64,000 bases of DNA from Climacteris rufus (Eukaryota; Chordata; Aves; Passeriformes; Climacteridae). The number at the start of each line of letters is the position of its first letter. The first letter of the stretch is position 1. The stretch lies in NCBI GenBank assembly GCA_013398175.1, contig VZRZ01007409.1, positions 105,320 through 169,319 on the forward strand, given 5' to 3'. The notes beneath the pieces are model-generated. The model searched no databases and had not been told where the DNA came from. It was given only the letters and a program-made list of their open reading frames with translations. Shown one piece after another: positions 25,801 to 36,760 of this stretch. A program made the translations under genes and the position numbers.

Positions 25801-27020
25801 GAAAATTATTCTTCAGTAATTTTTTACAGTATTAAGCATATTTAGCCTTCCTTTCAGCAAAGGTAACTCTGACATATTTGGGCTGATTTATTCTGCAAAA
25901 GTTTGAGTATCTGCATTGAGAGTGATAAGCATAATGCCATGGATGCCGTGTCTTTGAATAAGAAAATCACTGTAGTTCGGACAATTTATACTCATGTCTA
26001 ATTTGTACTTCAAACAATTCAGCAATCACTTTATTAAGGTTAACATTAAACAGTCTGTTTCCTAGAGGGAAGTAATTTTATAAATGATTATGATTAAAGT
26101 GTGTTTCCATTTTGTAAGGAAAAGATTAATAGATTAACTTACATAATATTATGAAAATAAAAACTTCTAGCTTAGTGACTGTATCTTTATTTTTTCCAAA
26201 CATGTTGTGAAGCTGGTGAAAATGTTGTACATACATGAAAGAACAGACAGGTCTATTTTTCCTTCATGAGAAACTTTTGACAAGCATTCAGCACTATTTA
26301 GGAATGAATATTCTTTGGTTTTATTTACATTCCTTCTGCATTTCCTTTCAAAAAGGGGATGATCAATTGTTTGAGTTTTCGGTCACATTCAGAGAAACTG
26401 TAGCACCAAGGACTGGGTCATATCTTCACACCCCTAAGGAACACAGAATCTAAAACCCATCAACAAAGTTCAACTTTGTACGCAGTCAAACAAGTTAGAC
26501 ACGATGTAGACAAGACTATTCTTACAAGTTAGCATTTGAAATTGTATAGGTCTCATAAGAGAAACCTAAATGTAAAGTCAGAGTCCAGACAATAAAACCA
26601 TAGCTTAATTGCTTAGGAACAATTAAAGCTTTCAGCTAAACCTGTGTGAGCCAGGGGAGAAAAATAATTTTTTTTTTCTCTTCCCTCTTCTTGTCCCTCC
26701 TTCCCCTTTGTGGAAGAGAAGACGGCATAAATTTCCTCAGGCACTTTCCTTATCTTGAAATTATGGATATCCAAACAAGCAATAAATGTGACTCTGTCTT
26801 AAAATCAAACCAAGAGACTCAACAGAACCTCTGTATATCATGCATCAAAAGCACATACCACAACGTCCCACATTAATCTGTGCAAATATCATCACCCTTT
26901 GCAAGATTAATGGTGGAGGAACAGTGGGTTTTTTTAAGCTTGAGACTTTATGGGAGTATCTACTGCTCTTTCTAAGACAAAAGAGTGGAATTAAGTCTTG
27001 GTTTTAGCAGTCCATACTGA
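22878..27020. other. Non-coding DNA, mostly AT-rich
   Basis: No gene recognised. The segment contains a possible ancient repeat piece at 23331-23391 (TGTCAATGGAGCTGC word), a polypurine plus strand at about 24026-24084, and a stretch at 24451-24723 open in several minus-strand frames with no recognisable product. Weak MIR-like wording (ATATGCCAAAGGTCA) occurs near 25708. Confidence 0.5.
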
Positions 27021-27022
27021 TA

Positions 27023-27028
27023 GAAAGC
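27023..27028. repeat. Left target-site duplication of the solo LTR
   Basis: GAAAGC directly precedes the TG start of the LTR and is repeated directly after it at 27665-27670. The match extends to TAGAAAGC (27021-27028 and 27663-27670) if the two LTR-terminal bases TA are counted. A 6-bp duplication is typical of ERVK-like (class II) integration. Confidence 0.75.
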
Positions 27029-27664
27029 TGTAGCGGTGTACGTGGCAAAAGCCACAGCCCCATAGGCTCAAGACTGGTGGATTCAGCCTGAGGTTGCCAC
27101 CATCTGAGTCACACTCCCTGGTCAGGGTGAGCTTTCTGGGTCACCCCCACCATCCCTCGCAACTTCATTACCATGTTTCAGTTTATTGGTTAATTATGGT
27201 ATTACTTCAGGTTCTCTATAAGGTTAAGTTCTAGAAACTTCATTGCTTTTCAGTTCTTGATTGGTTCCATGTAAATCCTTGTACCCCAACTGGTCACTCT
27301 CCCCCGCTTGTATCCTGATAAATCCCCTGCTGTCCCTGCAGCCTGGTCCCTGAAGCCTTCAGCTCTTCCCGATCCCTGCGCCGCCTCTCCTGGACCCCGG
27401 ACCCTCTCCTGCCTTTCCTGCTGCTTCTCCCCGGGAAATAAAAGAGCTGGAAATCACACCAGGGCCCTTCTCTCTGGCCTTTATTCTCACCTGCGCCCAC
27501 AACATCAGCCCGGGGCTCTCTCTCACCCAGAGGAGCCAGCACTAACAGAGCTGCCAGAGGACACCCTGTGTTTGGGGAAGCTGTGAGCCGCAGCTCCCAG
27601 GAAACCAGGGTCACTCTCAGACTATCGCTGAGTGGCCTTGAGCAGCCACCCGGACCCAGCGTTA
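27029..27664 (+). mobile_element. Solo LTR of an endogenous retrovirus (class II/ERVK-like by duplication length)
   Basis: This is a 636-bp GC- and CpG-rich island in AT-rich DNA, flanked by the 6-bp direct repeat GAAAGC. It begins with TG and ends with TA where CA is usual, consistent with one C-to-T change. Possible promoter elements are TATAAGG at 27217 and a GATAAAT at 27316. An AATAAA poly(A) signal lies at 27437-27442, dividing U3/R from U5. No primer-binding site, polypurine tract or gag/pol/env frame adjoins it, so only the LTR is left after recombination between two LTRs. The many intact CpGs suggest a fairly recent insertion. Open frames inside are chance by-products of GC richness. 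Orientation is set by the AATAAA. Confidence 0.85.
27437..27442 (+). promoter_or_regulatory. Poly(A) signal of the solo LTR
   Basis: AATAAA follows a CCCCGGG stretch about 408 bases into the LTR, where the R region of a retroviral LTR normally carries it. Confidence 0.7.
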
Positions 27665-27670
27665 GAAAGC
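27665..27670. repeat. Right target-site duplication of the solo LTR
   Basis: The second copy of GAAAGC, identical to 27023-27028. Confidence 0.75.
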
Positions 27671-28958
27671 CCTAGGTGCTGGGAAACAATTTTACAAAAT
27701 ATGATAAAAGAAAAAACCAAAGAAAAATTAAACTCCAGTATATCAGGGTTGGAATTCTTCTTAAATTTTTGATAGCAGGAGACACAGCTACATGTGCAAT
27801 AAAATGAAAGTTGAAATACAAAAGAAATCATCAGTATACAAGATCAAACCTTTCACGTTCTAATTTGAATCACCATCTGAAAGAATGGTGTTTAGAGTAG
27901 AAAAAAAAATTACAGTATGATATTGAGCATTGTCATTTTCTTTATGTATTTCATATGACAACTCAGGTGACTGGCAGAAAGTCACCAATAACATTTGAAT
28001 GCTCTGCCTACAAGAGATTTTGGGTGACAGCTTCACGTAGCCCCATTACCTCTCATGGATGGACACATAGTGTGAGACTTTTGAGAATTCAGGCCAATAT
28101 TTTTAAAAATAATTAAAATCTGTTTGAAAATGCTGTTCTGTGGGGAGGACTGCATCTTTAACACAGAAGTAATTACATTTCTTTCTAAATGGAGGATGGA
28201 TGGCCAGATACTCTCTTTGTTCATATCCAGGCTTTAAATCTAAGATTTCCATCCCCTGAGTGACATGGGATGACTTTGTGAGGTGCACTAAGTCTGAAGC
28301 AAAATCTGAACTGCATAAAAGACCACAGCAGAGGTCTGTGCTGCGTATTGACAAAGTCCAGGAAACCCTCAGGGCACATTGTAATCAAGAGACAACACAA
28401 CTTCTGTGGGGCTGATTTTGAACTTCAGCTACCTAGAGTGTTCACAGACCCAGCTCCATCTCTGGAGTTAGCCTGAGCAAATCCAGTTCAGATTATCTTC
28501 AAATCTTCAGAAGTAAAGCCAAACTACTCATACTTTCTGGAGAACACATATGCTTACACTATTATTCGTGAAAACTTTTAAAACATTTTGTGCTGTCTTC
28601 AATTTCAAGTTTAAAAAAAAAAAAAAAGCTGTTTGGAGGAGCTTCCTAAATGACATGACACAATGGCAGGAGAAAAGAGAACATTTTTCTCCTCTTCATC
28701 AGAGCCCCAATATAATAACTTCTTGACATTAGAGATTCCTCAATCAGAGACTGAGGTTTCTTTCAGTCAGAATTAATTTTGTCACTTTTAGATGAGTGGC
28801 AACTGTTGAGAAAACACAAAACGAAAGTTCTCTTTTGTGCTCAAAATAACCAAACACATGAAAACACATACTGAGCACCACTTGCCCAGCAGGTTGGTGG
28901 GTTTTTTGTGTTGCTACTGCCTTTTTTTGGAGCTCAGTTACAGAGAGATGACTGAAAG
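27671..28958. other. AT-rich non-coding DNA
   Basis: AT-rich sequence resumes immediately after the LTR. There is an A15 run at 28613-28627. The longest open frame of the window (144 codons, minus, 28744-29178) begins in this stretch and spans the boundary with the GC-rich block. Its translation matches nothing I know. Confidence 0.5.
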
Positions 28959-29397
28959 ATGAATTCCAGAGCACCTGCTTGGTGCCTGAAATGGAAGTTG
29001 GATGGAATGTAGGCTGTGAAGTCCAGGAAAGTGATCCAGAAAAGCCGTGCAGCAAGGGCCTGTCACACCCAGCAGACACTAACACTCCTAAAACACCTTT
29101 CTTTTCAGCCCAGATGCTTTCCAGAAGCTTGTGCTTGTACCCATCTCCCACCTTGTCTCCTTGGTCTCTTGGGAACAAGGGGCCACATGTCCACCCTCCA
29201 GCCGAGCTTTGCCAGTGTTGTGTGTGAGCTCAGTGGTTCATCCCAGGGAACAGGCACAGTGGCAATGTGCAGGAACCAGCCTGTGGGATGAGATGCAGTG
29301 CTGCCTCTGCCCACCTTCCAAGGCATTTTTCCTGTGGGTTTTAGTGTAGCTGCACACCACTTACATGGCACCTGGTCACAGTTTTCAGCTTTGTAGT

Positions 29398-29470
29398 CAT
29401 GGCAGTGCTGGTACCAAGGTTTCCCTCTGGCAGACACTGTCAGGGCTGAAGGGACTGATGAACCTCCCTG
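29398..29470 (+). repeat. 73-bp direct repeat, copy 1
   Basis: The segment starts CATGGCAGTGCTGG and ends CCTCCCTG. It aligns with 30452-30523 at about 84% (11 substitutions, mostly transitions, and one gap, by hand count), in the same orientation, 1,054 bases apart. Confidence 0.85.
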
Positions 29471-29737
29471 TCCCTTCCTAGCCACCTAGGGTCCCCCTGC
29501 CACAGCCATAGCCCAAGATCTCCCTTCACACTGCTGGAACAGTCCTGTGCTGTTGGGCTGACATCCTGTCCTGTCCCTGTCCCCAGTGCCTAGAACTGAG
29601 CTGTCCTGCTCCTGGCTGGGGCCAAGACAGACACTGACTCGTGGCCCAGGGAGCCTCTGCAGCTTCCAGATGATGTCCACGGGGAGTGACCATCCCATGG
29701 GGTGTTTTGGCAGGTGAAAGCCATGGGCTTCCCCATC

Positions 29738-29769
29738 CTCTGCCCATTGTCCAATCTCTGCCCATTGTC
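29738..29769. repeat. 18-bp tandem repeat, 1.8 copies
   Basis: CTCTGCCCATTGTC occurs at 29738 and again at 29756, with a period of 18 bases. Confidence 0.85.
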
Positions 29770-30451
29770 TGGCCTCCCAGTGCAAAGGAAAATGGCATCA
29801 GCCATTTCTGCTGCTCTATAAATCCTTGGATGAAACAACATGAAACCAACAGGGAGAGTAAAGAGACATCTGCTTCCATCAACTGTCTTTTCCTTCTCTA
29901 GCCTTAAAAATGCTCCACTGCATCCCTCAGAGAGAAAGCAGCATTACAAATGTATTGAAACAAGCTGTCATTGCCCTAAAATTTCCTTTTACGAGCAAAG
30001 GAAATTCCACTCCTCCAGAATGACAACCACAGCACTTCTGAGAAACCTCTGTAAATCTTGACTATGAGCAAGCATGTTGTTTTAGCCAGGTTTATTACTA
30101 GGAAATACTGGGGAAAATGTGATGAGAAAGCCCATTCTTGGGAACTCCAAACCAACAGTGAGATTGAAACTGCAGAAATTTTCCCTGCAGTGAACCAAAT
30201 CCCTAAAACCTTTTAATGATTCGCTCATAGTTACACAAATGCCTCTACATAAATCAGTCAAGTATAATGAGGCAATAAAATTTAATTCATGCACAAATAT
30301 CCTGGCAAGCAACTATGTGGAAATAAAATTCAGAGCACTAAATAGAAACTTTGCAGAGTTTCCTGAAGAATGATTTAGGCAATTTTTGTCAGAATATGAC
30401 ATGATATCTTTAAATCCATTACTATTTTCATATTTTGCCACAACTGAGAAC

Positions 30452-30523
30452 CATGGCAGTGCTGGAACCAGAATCTCCCTATGATAGATACTGTCAGGGC
30501 TGAAGGACTGATGAGCTTCCCTG
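30452..30523 (+). repeat. 73-bp direct repeat, copy 2
   Basis: This is the downstream copy of the 29398 sequence. It lies in AT-rich DNA outside the GC-rich block, so the similarity is not explained by composition. The two copies share ACTGTCAGGGCTGAA exactly. Confidence 0.85.
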
Positions 30524-33500
30524 CAGAATCTTTTTGGTACTACAGTTCAGCTTATGTTGGTAATCAAATAGAAATAATATTTACTGGAGATTTACAACTG
30601 ACTTGTAAAAATATGCTTGGCATCAAAATTTGAAACTTGGCATATGAGGGACTGATATAAGAACTGCCCAAAAAGCATTTTTCTTCCTTTCTCAAATTTT
30701 ACATACAAATAAACAGAGGCTCTTGGAGTTATTTGTATGTATTAAAATAATTGACTTCATATTTTCAAACATATTTTTTGCACTTGTGTAAATCTCAAAC
30801 GGGATGAATCCAAGTAAAATACCATAAAGTTCATATCAATGTCTTTTGAAAGAAAGGTTAAAAGTAGCTAAAATTTAGCTGAAAATAAAGAATGTCAGGC
30901 CATTCTTTTTTCCAGATAGAGGAAAAAACACATTTGAGCTTCTTATCAGCCATACATAGCTTTAATGCTTTAAAGGGGCATAACACCAGCAGCCCATGGC
31001 ATTCCTCTATGGCACGCAAAGATCATCTTTCATTTAAATCAGAGACACAGGGAACAGGAAGCAGCCAAAAGCACAGAAGACAAGCCCTGACTCTGAGGCA
31101 GCTTGTGCTGACTGAAGTTCTAGCTAGGCCCATATTCATTCTGTCCCTTCCTTTCAGTATTGAGACACTAACTTCAAAAGAAGAAAGTCAAGCCAAATTG
31201 CTGTTTCTTTAAGCAACAAAGGCTTGGGAATATGCACAATATATATTCTGTGCAAGGGGGTTGCTCCTGCTCTCTCTGGAGCCCTACATTTTATCTCACT
31301 GTTGAGCCAACTCAGCATCATTTCTAAATGCCTTAAGTAGAATGAGTGTCCTGCCATGACGCACTAAATTAGAGAGCTGCAGATTGAGGTCCTGTGAGGA
31401 GGTAAAGACATCAGGTATTCTCAAGATTTGAAGGACCAAACCACTTTAAATATGCAACTTAGAGGTCACCATCCAGCCCTTTTTCCTCTCCCCATTTTTG
31501 CCTCACTACCTCTGCACATTGGCACAAAGAATGATGTGAGGGAAACAGTGAAACGCCTTGAACTTTCCTGCTCTTAGACTCTGAAACAGATTTTTCCTTG
31601 GAAAGAGAAATCTGCCCCAATATCCAGAGACCAAAAGAAGGAAAAATAAAGTCAAGTGAAGTACATAGCGTTTTTTCCAGCAAAGCTCAGAGGGGATTCT
31701 GGCAAGAGACAATAGTCTGGAAAGAATCAGAGAATATAGTAGAAAAAATGTCTGAAGGACCTCCTGAGATGAATCCAAGACAGGCAATTTTTTGACTACT
31801 GTCCAGAAATATTACCCTTTCAGGAACTGAGGTCTGGGGAATTTTTAAAGCTGTTAATTATATCCTTTTAGGTAGCCACTGAGCCAAGCAGTGGAGTAGA
31901 TAGAAGAATTCATATGAATGACTCAGATTCCACATAAATTCAGATTAGCAGCAGTTAGGGCAGCATGAGTTTGCTTGTTTTCTCCTTCTTTTTCTATTTC
32001 TTTTTAATTTTTTCCTTGGGAGTTGTGTAAGATATAGACAAACAATAAACATTGGTCCCTATACAGACCAACTGGATGAAAATTATTTATGGGAGTCCAA
32101 GTATGATAAGCTCATGATTTAAATTTGAGGATTTAAAAGCCTTCTCTCCCTGAGCCCTGTGACTCACCCATCTTCAGGAGCCAAGTAAGTTTTCTCAAGT
32201 AACTCAGGAGCTGACTGGCTCAGACCCATGGCAGTGCTAGGGAAGCATGGAACTGCTATGAATGTTCAAAATCTCTTCCTGGATTTGAGATAATGTGGCA
32301 TAAAATAAGCCTCTGTTGAACAGATTCAGACCTCCTGCCAAACACAGCTCACAGTGTGCACACAGACAGTTCCTGAATTTCTATTGATGGGTAGTAATTT
32401 GTTAAATTGCCATCATTCTGGATGGATTAGGGGCAAAGGTGTCATATATTACAGCTACAGAAATGTCTCATCTTTTGATTGGAGACTCTGTTGCTATTTC
32501 AGTAGAGCAAGGTTAGACATTACAGCTATAGCGACACTATCACTATTGCCATTCCATTCCTTTTACTTTGACACTGTTCTACCTTAAATTTTTCTCCCTT
32601 ATCTGCCTTCAAAAAATTATGCAAAGACATCTGAAGAATATAATTCTTCACAATAGGATGCAGTGGGTAAATATTGCTGCTGTCTTGCATTTCTCCCATC
32701 TCCACAGCTTCTATATCCCTTCAGTCTTTTGAGTTTCTTTAAAACATGAAAGCCCATGAAATCCAGCACTCATAAATTTAATCCCATATCTGTGGTTGGC
32801 AAGAATGTTGTAAAAGTCTCCTGTATGTACAAAAACTCAGAGTCCTAGGTTTTGCAGCTCACTTTGCATACTTTTCTAATGTTAAGAATGGTACGATTAA
32901 ATATCTTAGGAAAATACACATTCATCCATTCATTTACCACCAAATCATTTTTTAAAGTATTTTAAGCATACTTTGGAATAGTACTTTCCATTGCTAGAAG
33001 GCTCCTTGAAAAAATTAATTTTTGAAATAACACACATTCATATTTTCTCTCATTCAAAGGACTGGAAGTTGTGGCACTGACTTCAGTGTTGAAAGGGTTA
33101 TATCTAGTTTGCAGATCTCCCTAGTTAAAAAATTATGTCGGATCATCATTCCCTTCTAATCCAGGCTGATTTTTAACAAAGAAACAAAAGTTTTCTTAGA
33201 CTGTGCTGCTGCTTTGATCTTTTATCTCTGCTTAATTAAGAACTCTGATTCATTTTTACCTTGCCAGAATATCTTGTATCCCTGATTCACGTTCCCTTGG
33301 CTAGATTAAAAAAGGTGAGTCTTGGCTACATTCTACTTTTACCTTTGCATAGATGGTCTAACAAAAGTGGCTAACATTTTCCTTTTTGTTAATTTTTAGC
33401 CTTTTGTACTGGCCCTTCTCCCCAAAGGCTGTAGCCTCTCTGTCCTCCTTGCTTCAATTCTTGTAACATTATGAATGAAAGGCATTTGCTTCCTGCATGT

Positions 33501-33602
33501 AGTAAACTCTTTTTAAAACAACTTAGATTTTTTTTCCATTTCCCCTGCAGCACAGAGTAGCTGCAGTGCTTGGAAAGGATTTTTTGTAATGAATACACTT
33601 AG
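30524..33602. other. AT-rich non-coding DNA, no feature seen
   Basis: No gene, RNA or repeat family recognised. Open frames of 60-106 codons on both strands are unrecognised and overlap one another. Confidence 0.55.
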
Positions 33603-33830
33603 GCTCATTAAATAATTACAAATAAACCAGAAGCAGTTGGTTCCAACCCTTATATGGGAGATAAACAGTTTTTTAAATGTGGCCTAATTAAATAATTACT
33701 CAATAGACCAAAACAATTCTGATCTGTCATGTAGCTAATATACAGTTTTCAGAAACTGTCTAATTAAAGTAATTACCCTATAGAACTGATGGTTCTAAAG
33801 GAGCCACTAGTTTTCTTCAGGTACATGGTG
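33603..33830 (+). repeat. Three diverged tandem units headed by TAAT-rich motif
   Basis: Three head-to-tail units begin near 33603, 33683 and 33759. Each opens with ATTAAATAATTAC or ATTAAAGTAATTAC (at 33607, 33687 and 33763), followed by AATARACCA-like bases. Units one and two share ACAGTTTT 55-58 bases in; unit three has CTAGTTTT at a shorter offset. Units one and three share TGGTTCYAA. Periods are 80 and 76. The head motif carries two TAAT cores, the binding core of many homeodomain factors. No coding frame crosses it. It could be a diverged minisatellite or a homotypic site cluster. Confidence 0.65.
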
Positions 33831-36493
33831 CCCAGATTGAAACAAGCTGATTGCATCATTTCTTTAAGGTATTCTGATATATCAGTCAAGAACATACGAG
33901 GGTCTTCTCCCAATTCTATTACTTTTCAGCTTTTTTAAGATTCTTCAGTGATCACAGACTTCTGTGATCTCTGGTTGCCAAATGAGAGGGTGTTTCAGTC
34001 CCATGTCAAAATCTGGGATGTCTCTTCAGTGATGGTGTGACCCTTCTCTTTTCTCTTTGCTATACTTCCATTTAAAAAATGTGTATCAGAGACCCCTTTT
34101 TAAATGCAGACTCTTTGTATGACACCTACTTATATACACACAATATACACACCTGAGGTGGCAGGATGACATTCTGCAAATGACTGGCCAATTCTAATCA
34201 CTGAGATGTTTTAGCAGCAAAGCCTTCCTAATATGAATGCATTTTCTACAATAAAGATGTGCTTTGCTTAGAATCATTTAATCCCACTGTTCTCCTTCTC
34301 CCTCCCCCACACTCCTCAGAATAAAAGGAAGCCTCAGCAAAAGCGCAGTTTTGCCAATATGACTGTGCTTACCCCAGCGATTTCACCAGCACAGTTCTGT
34401 CAATCACACATCACACTTTACCACCCTCCTCATCAACAGCGCTGCTCCAGCAAAATTTTGTATTACAGACCTGACCTGAGCCTCATTAAACTGGCCAAGG
34501 GTCATAGGCTATAAAGGCACACAGACATGTTTGGAAAACAGCAGCTTCCTATCTTCTCCTCAGTTTAATTGGTTTTGAACCTAAATGGAAGCTGACCTTG
34601 TTTTCAAATTTTGACCAAAAAATATTTCCATGGCTAGTCTTGACTTGTTTATTTTTTTTAGCTACAGAAATCTATCTTTTCAGCTGTATTTTGACAATTC
34701 AGCTATTCTAACATCCTGATTATAGGAACTATGTCAGGAGGGGTTTGAAGGAGAATCCAAAAAGAACAATATCAAGAAATATTGGTACATTTTGGTAAAA
34801 ACTGGACGGACATCAATAGAAGGCAATTGGAAAGAGATGGAGAAGGAAAAAGACATCAAATATGAAAATTGCCTTCATCAGAAGTCTAAACTTCCAGAAG
34901 ACCTCTTTTACTTGGTGGCAGACATAGAAGTTTGTCAACTTTAAGAATAGTATTTTCTTTAGGAACTTATACAAAGCTTTGGATATTTAATTTTAGTCAT
35001 CCAAGTGTGAATATATTGTATTTATTTTTAGAAATATATTTAACCTTCTGTGACTCTCTGCATTGGTATCTGTCATTAAATGACATTTGTTGTTCACTGT
35101 TCTATTCCTGATACCATAATGAAGCCTGTAGCACAGGTTTGTTCTTGTGTTGACCTCATTGACTCCAAAACTTCACAGATATCATGCAAACTAACTGAGG
35201 TCCTCTAGCTATGACAGTGAAATCCCCAGCCTTCACTACAGTGTGACAGTTTTACTGCTTGTAACATTGAAAAACAACAGCAGACAATACACACACACGT
35301 GTCCAGGGGAGCGTTGACTTGGAACACGGTGAAGAGAGTGTTGAAAAGCCAGCAGAGGGATGAGAGCCCTGAACTTAAATCCAAACCAGGTCTATTAGAA
35401 CAGTAAGCCTACTTTCAGGATTTTCCCTTGTTTAACGTTAACCAAAGTGACAATATGCCAAAAGAAATAGTTTTGTTTTAGTCTGGAAAAGAACACATTA
35501 GTTAATAATGCAAAGCTTATCCTTGTTTTTACAGTAACTGCAGCTGAGTAACTGAGATGATAAAATTCCAGCGCTGAGACTTTAAAATGTTTATATTTCA
35601 TAGATACAAAAAGATTATAAGTATGATCCCCATTTGCCTTAGAAAAAACTTGTATTTTTTTTGTGAAATCTCTGCAGCAAATATAGCCACAATCCAGATT
35701 TCTCAATAAAAGCATTGAGTTTGCAATTTTTTGAAAAATTAACTTTTTCCTCCTTAGCCATATAAGTCACTCAAAAATTTTCTTAAGAGGGGATTTTGAC
35801 ATACATGATGAGACTGACTTTGATTCTTGGGACAGCACATTTGGTTACAGATTTCTTCATTCTGTGAATAAAAGTTCTCTTATGTGTTCTTTGTGGGTGC
35901 AAGGGAGGGAGTTTATTAACTATAGGGTCAGGACATACATTTGACTTGTGCAAAGATGTAATAATGTTCCTCTGCTGCTAAAGGGCAAGCAGAATGACAC
36001 AGCCTTCATATCTTCTGTCTGTTAAGCTAAGAATGTGATGAACAGTCCCATTCTGCTATTTTCTTGTATTGTAGTTGAAAGCCTAATACTTTTAACTTCT
36101 TTCAGCATTGAGAAAAATCCTGAAGTAATTTCTTTCTTGACATTCCTTAGTGATTACTGTTGTGGAAACCTGGGGGACAAGGGGTGCTGGAACTTTTGAA
36201 CTTATGAACTTTAAAAAATTTAAATTACAGCACTACATCATAAAATGAGAGACTGATTATAAAAGGCAGGTTTGCATAAGAATTTTTCTGTTTTATTTCA
36301 AATATTTTCTTTTTTGGTTTGTTTTTAGGACAGCTCAGTGACTAGATCTGGGGTTCAGTTCTGATTGCATTACGTGACTTACATCTTTTTCTCCTACTTA
36401 AAGCAATGCACTTTTTTTAGGAACACTTAGGCTGTAGAATCAACTGCCATAGGTTTCTGGGGATGTCAGATGTAAAAACAGGTTCAAACAGAC
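33831..36493. other. AT-rich non-coding DNA
   Basis: Mostly featureless. A CTCF-core-like word CCAGCAGAGGG occurs at about 35350, and GCTATAAAGGC, a TATA-like word, at about 34508. Neither has supporting context. No coding frame is recognised. Confidence 0.5.
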
Positions 36494-36760
36494 ATTAGGG
36501 CAAGGGGTAATTGATTTAAAAGAAAAGACAGTAGATTTAAGTAGGATATAAGGAACAAGTTCTCCATTGTGAGGATGGTGAGGCACTTGAACAAGCTGCT
36601 GAGGGAGGTTGCAGATGCTCCATCCCTTGGAGGTGTTCAAGGTCAGGTTGGATGGAGCTTTGAGCCACCTGGTCTAGTGGAAGGTGTTCCTGCCCATGGA
36701 TCAAGATGACCTTTAAGGTTCCTTCCAACCCAAGCCATTCTCCAATTTTATGATTCTGAT
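36494..36760 (+). mobile_element. CR1 LINE 3' fragment, plus strand
   Basis: The order follows the CR1 3' end. GGCAAGGGGTAATTGATTTAA is followed by a GATTTAAGTAGGATATAAGG block, a GTGAGGATGGTGAGGCACTTG block, GGAGGTGTTCAAGG, then GACCTTTAAGGTTCCTTCCAACCC and a degenerate TATGATTCTGATG tail. The 5' end is truncated, as usual. No intact reverse-transcriptase frame. This is the longest well-matched CR1 segment in the window. Confidence 0.93.

Larger units (their letters stand above)
28959..29830. repeat. GC-rich, CpG-poor block, probably an old insertion
   Basis: GC content is far above both flanks over about 870 bases, yet CpG dinucleotides are rare while TG and CA are common. This is the signature of long methylation decay rather than a CpG island. 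Several overlapping frames are open on both strands, as expected in GC-rich sequence. The block carries one copy of the 73-bp repeat described next and a partial 18-bp tandem repeat at 29738-29769. No LTR ends, poly(A) or reverse-transcriptase motifs are seen. Confidence 0.45.

Noticed and set aside
27294..27614. Open frames on both strands inside the solo LTR, including a 106-codon minus frame
   Set aside because: They lie wholly inside an LTR, overlap each other and reflect its high GC content. No retroviral protein motif is present.
28744..29178. Longest open frame of the window, 144 codons on the minus strand
   Set aside because: It straddles the edge of a GC-rich block where stops are rarer, overlaps other open frames on both strands, shows no domain and has no promoter or splice context.
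29105..29882. Overlapping 99-126 codon frames on the minus strand of the GC-rich block
   Set aside because: Several frames are open at once and a tandem repeat lies within; none has a recognisable domain.
32227..32245. Third copy of the CATGGCAGTGCT repeat
   Set aside because: Only the first 12 bases match the 29398/30452 repeat; similarity stops at once after them.
34505..34520. TATA-like word GCTATAAAGGC as a promoter
   Set aside because: There is no CpG island, no downstream gene and no other core-promoter element. TATAAA words are frequent in AT-rich DNA.
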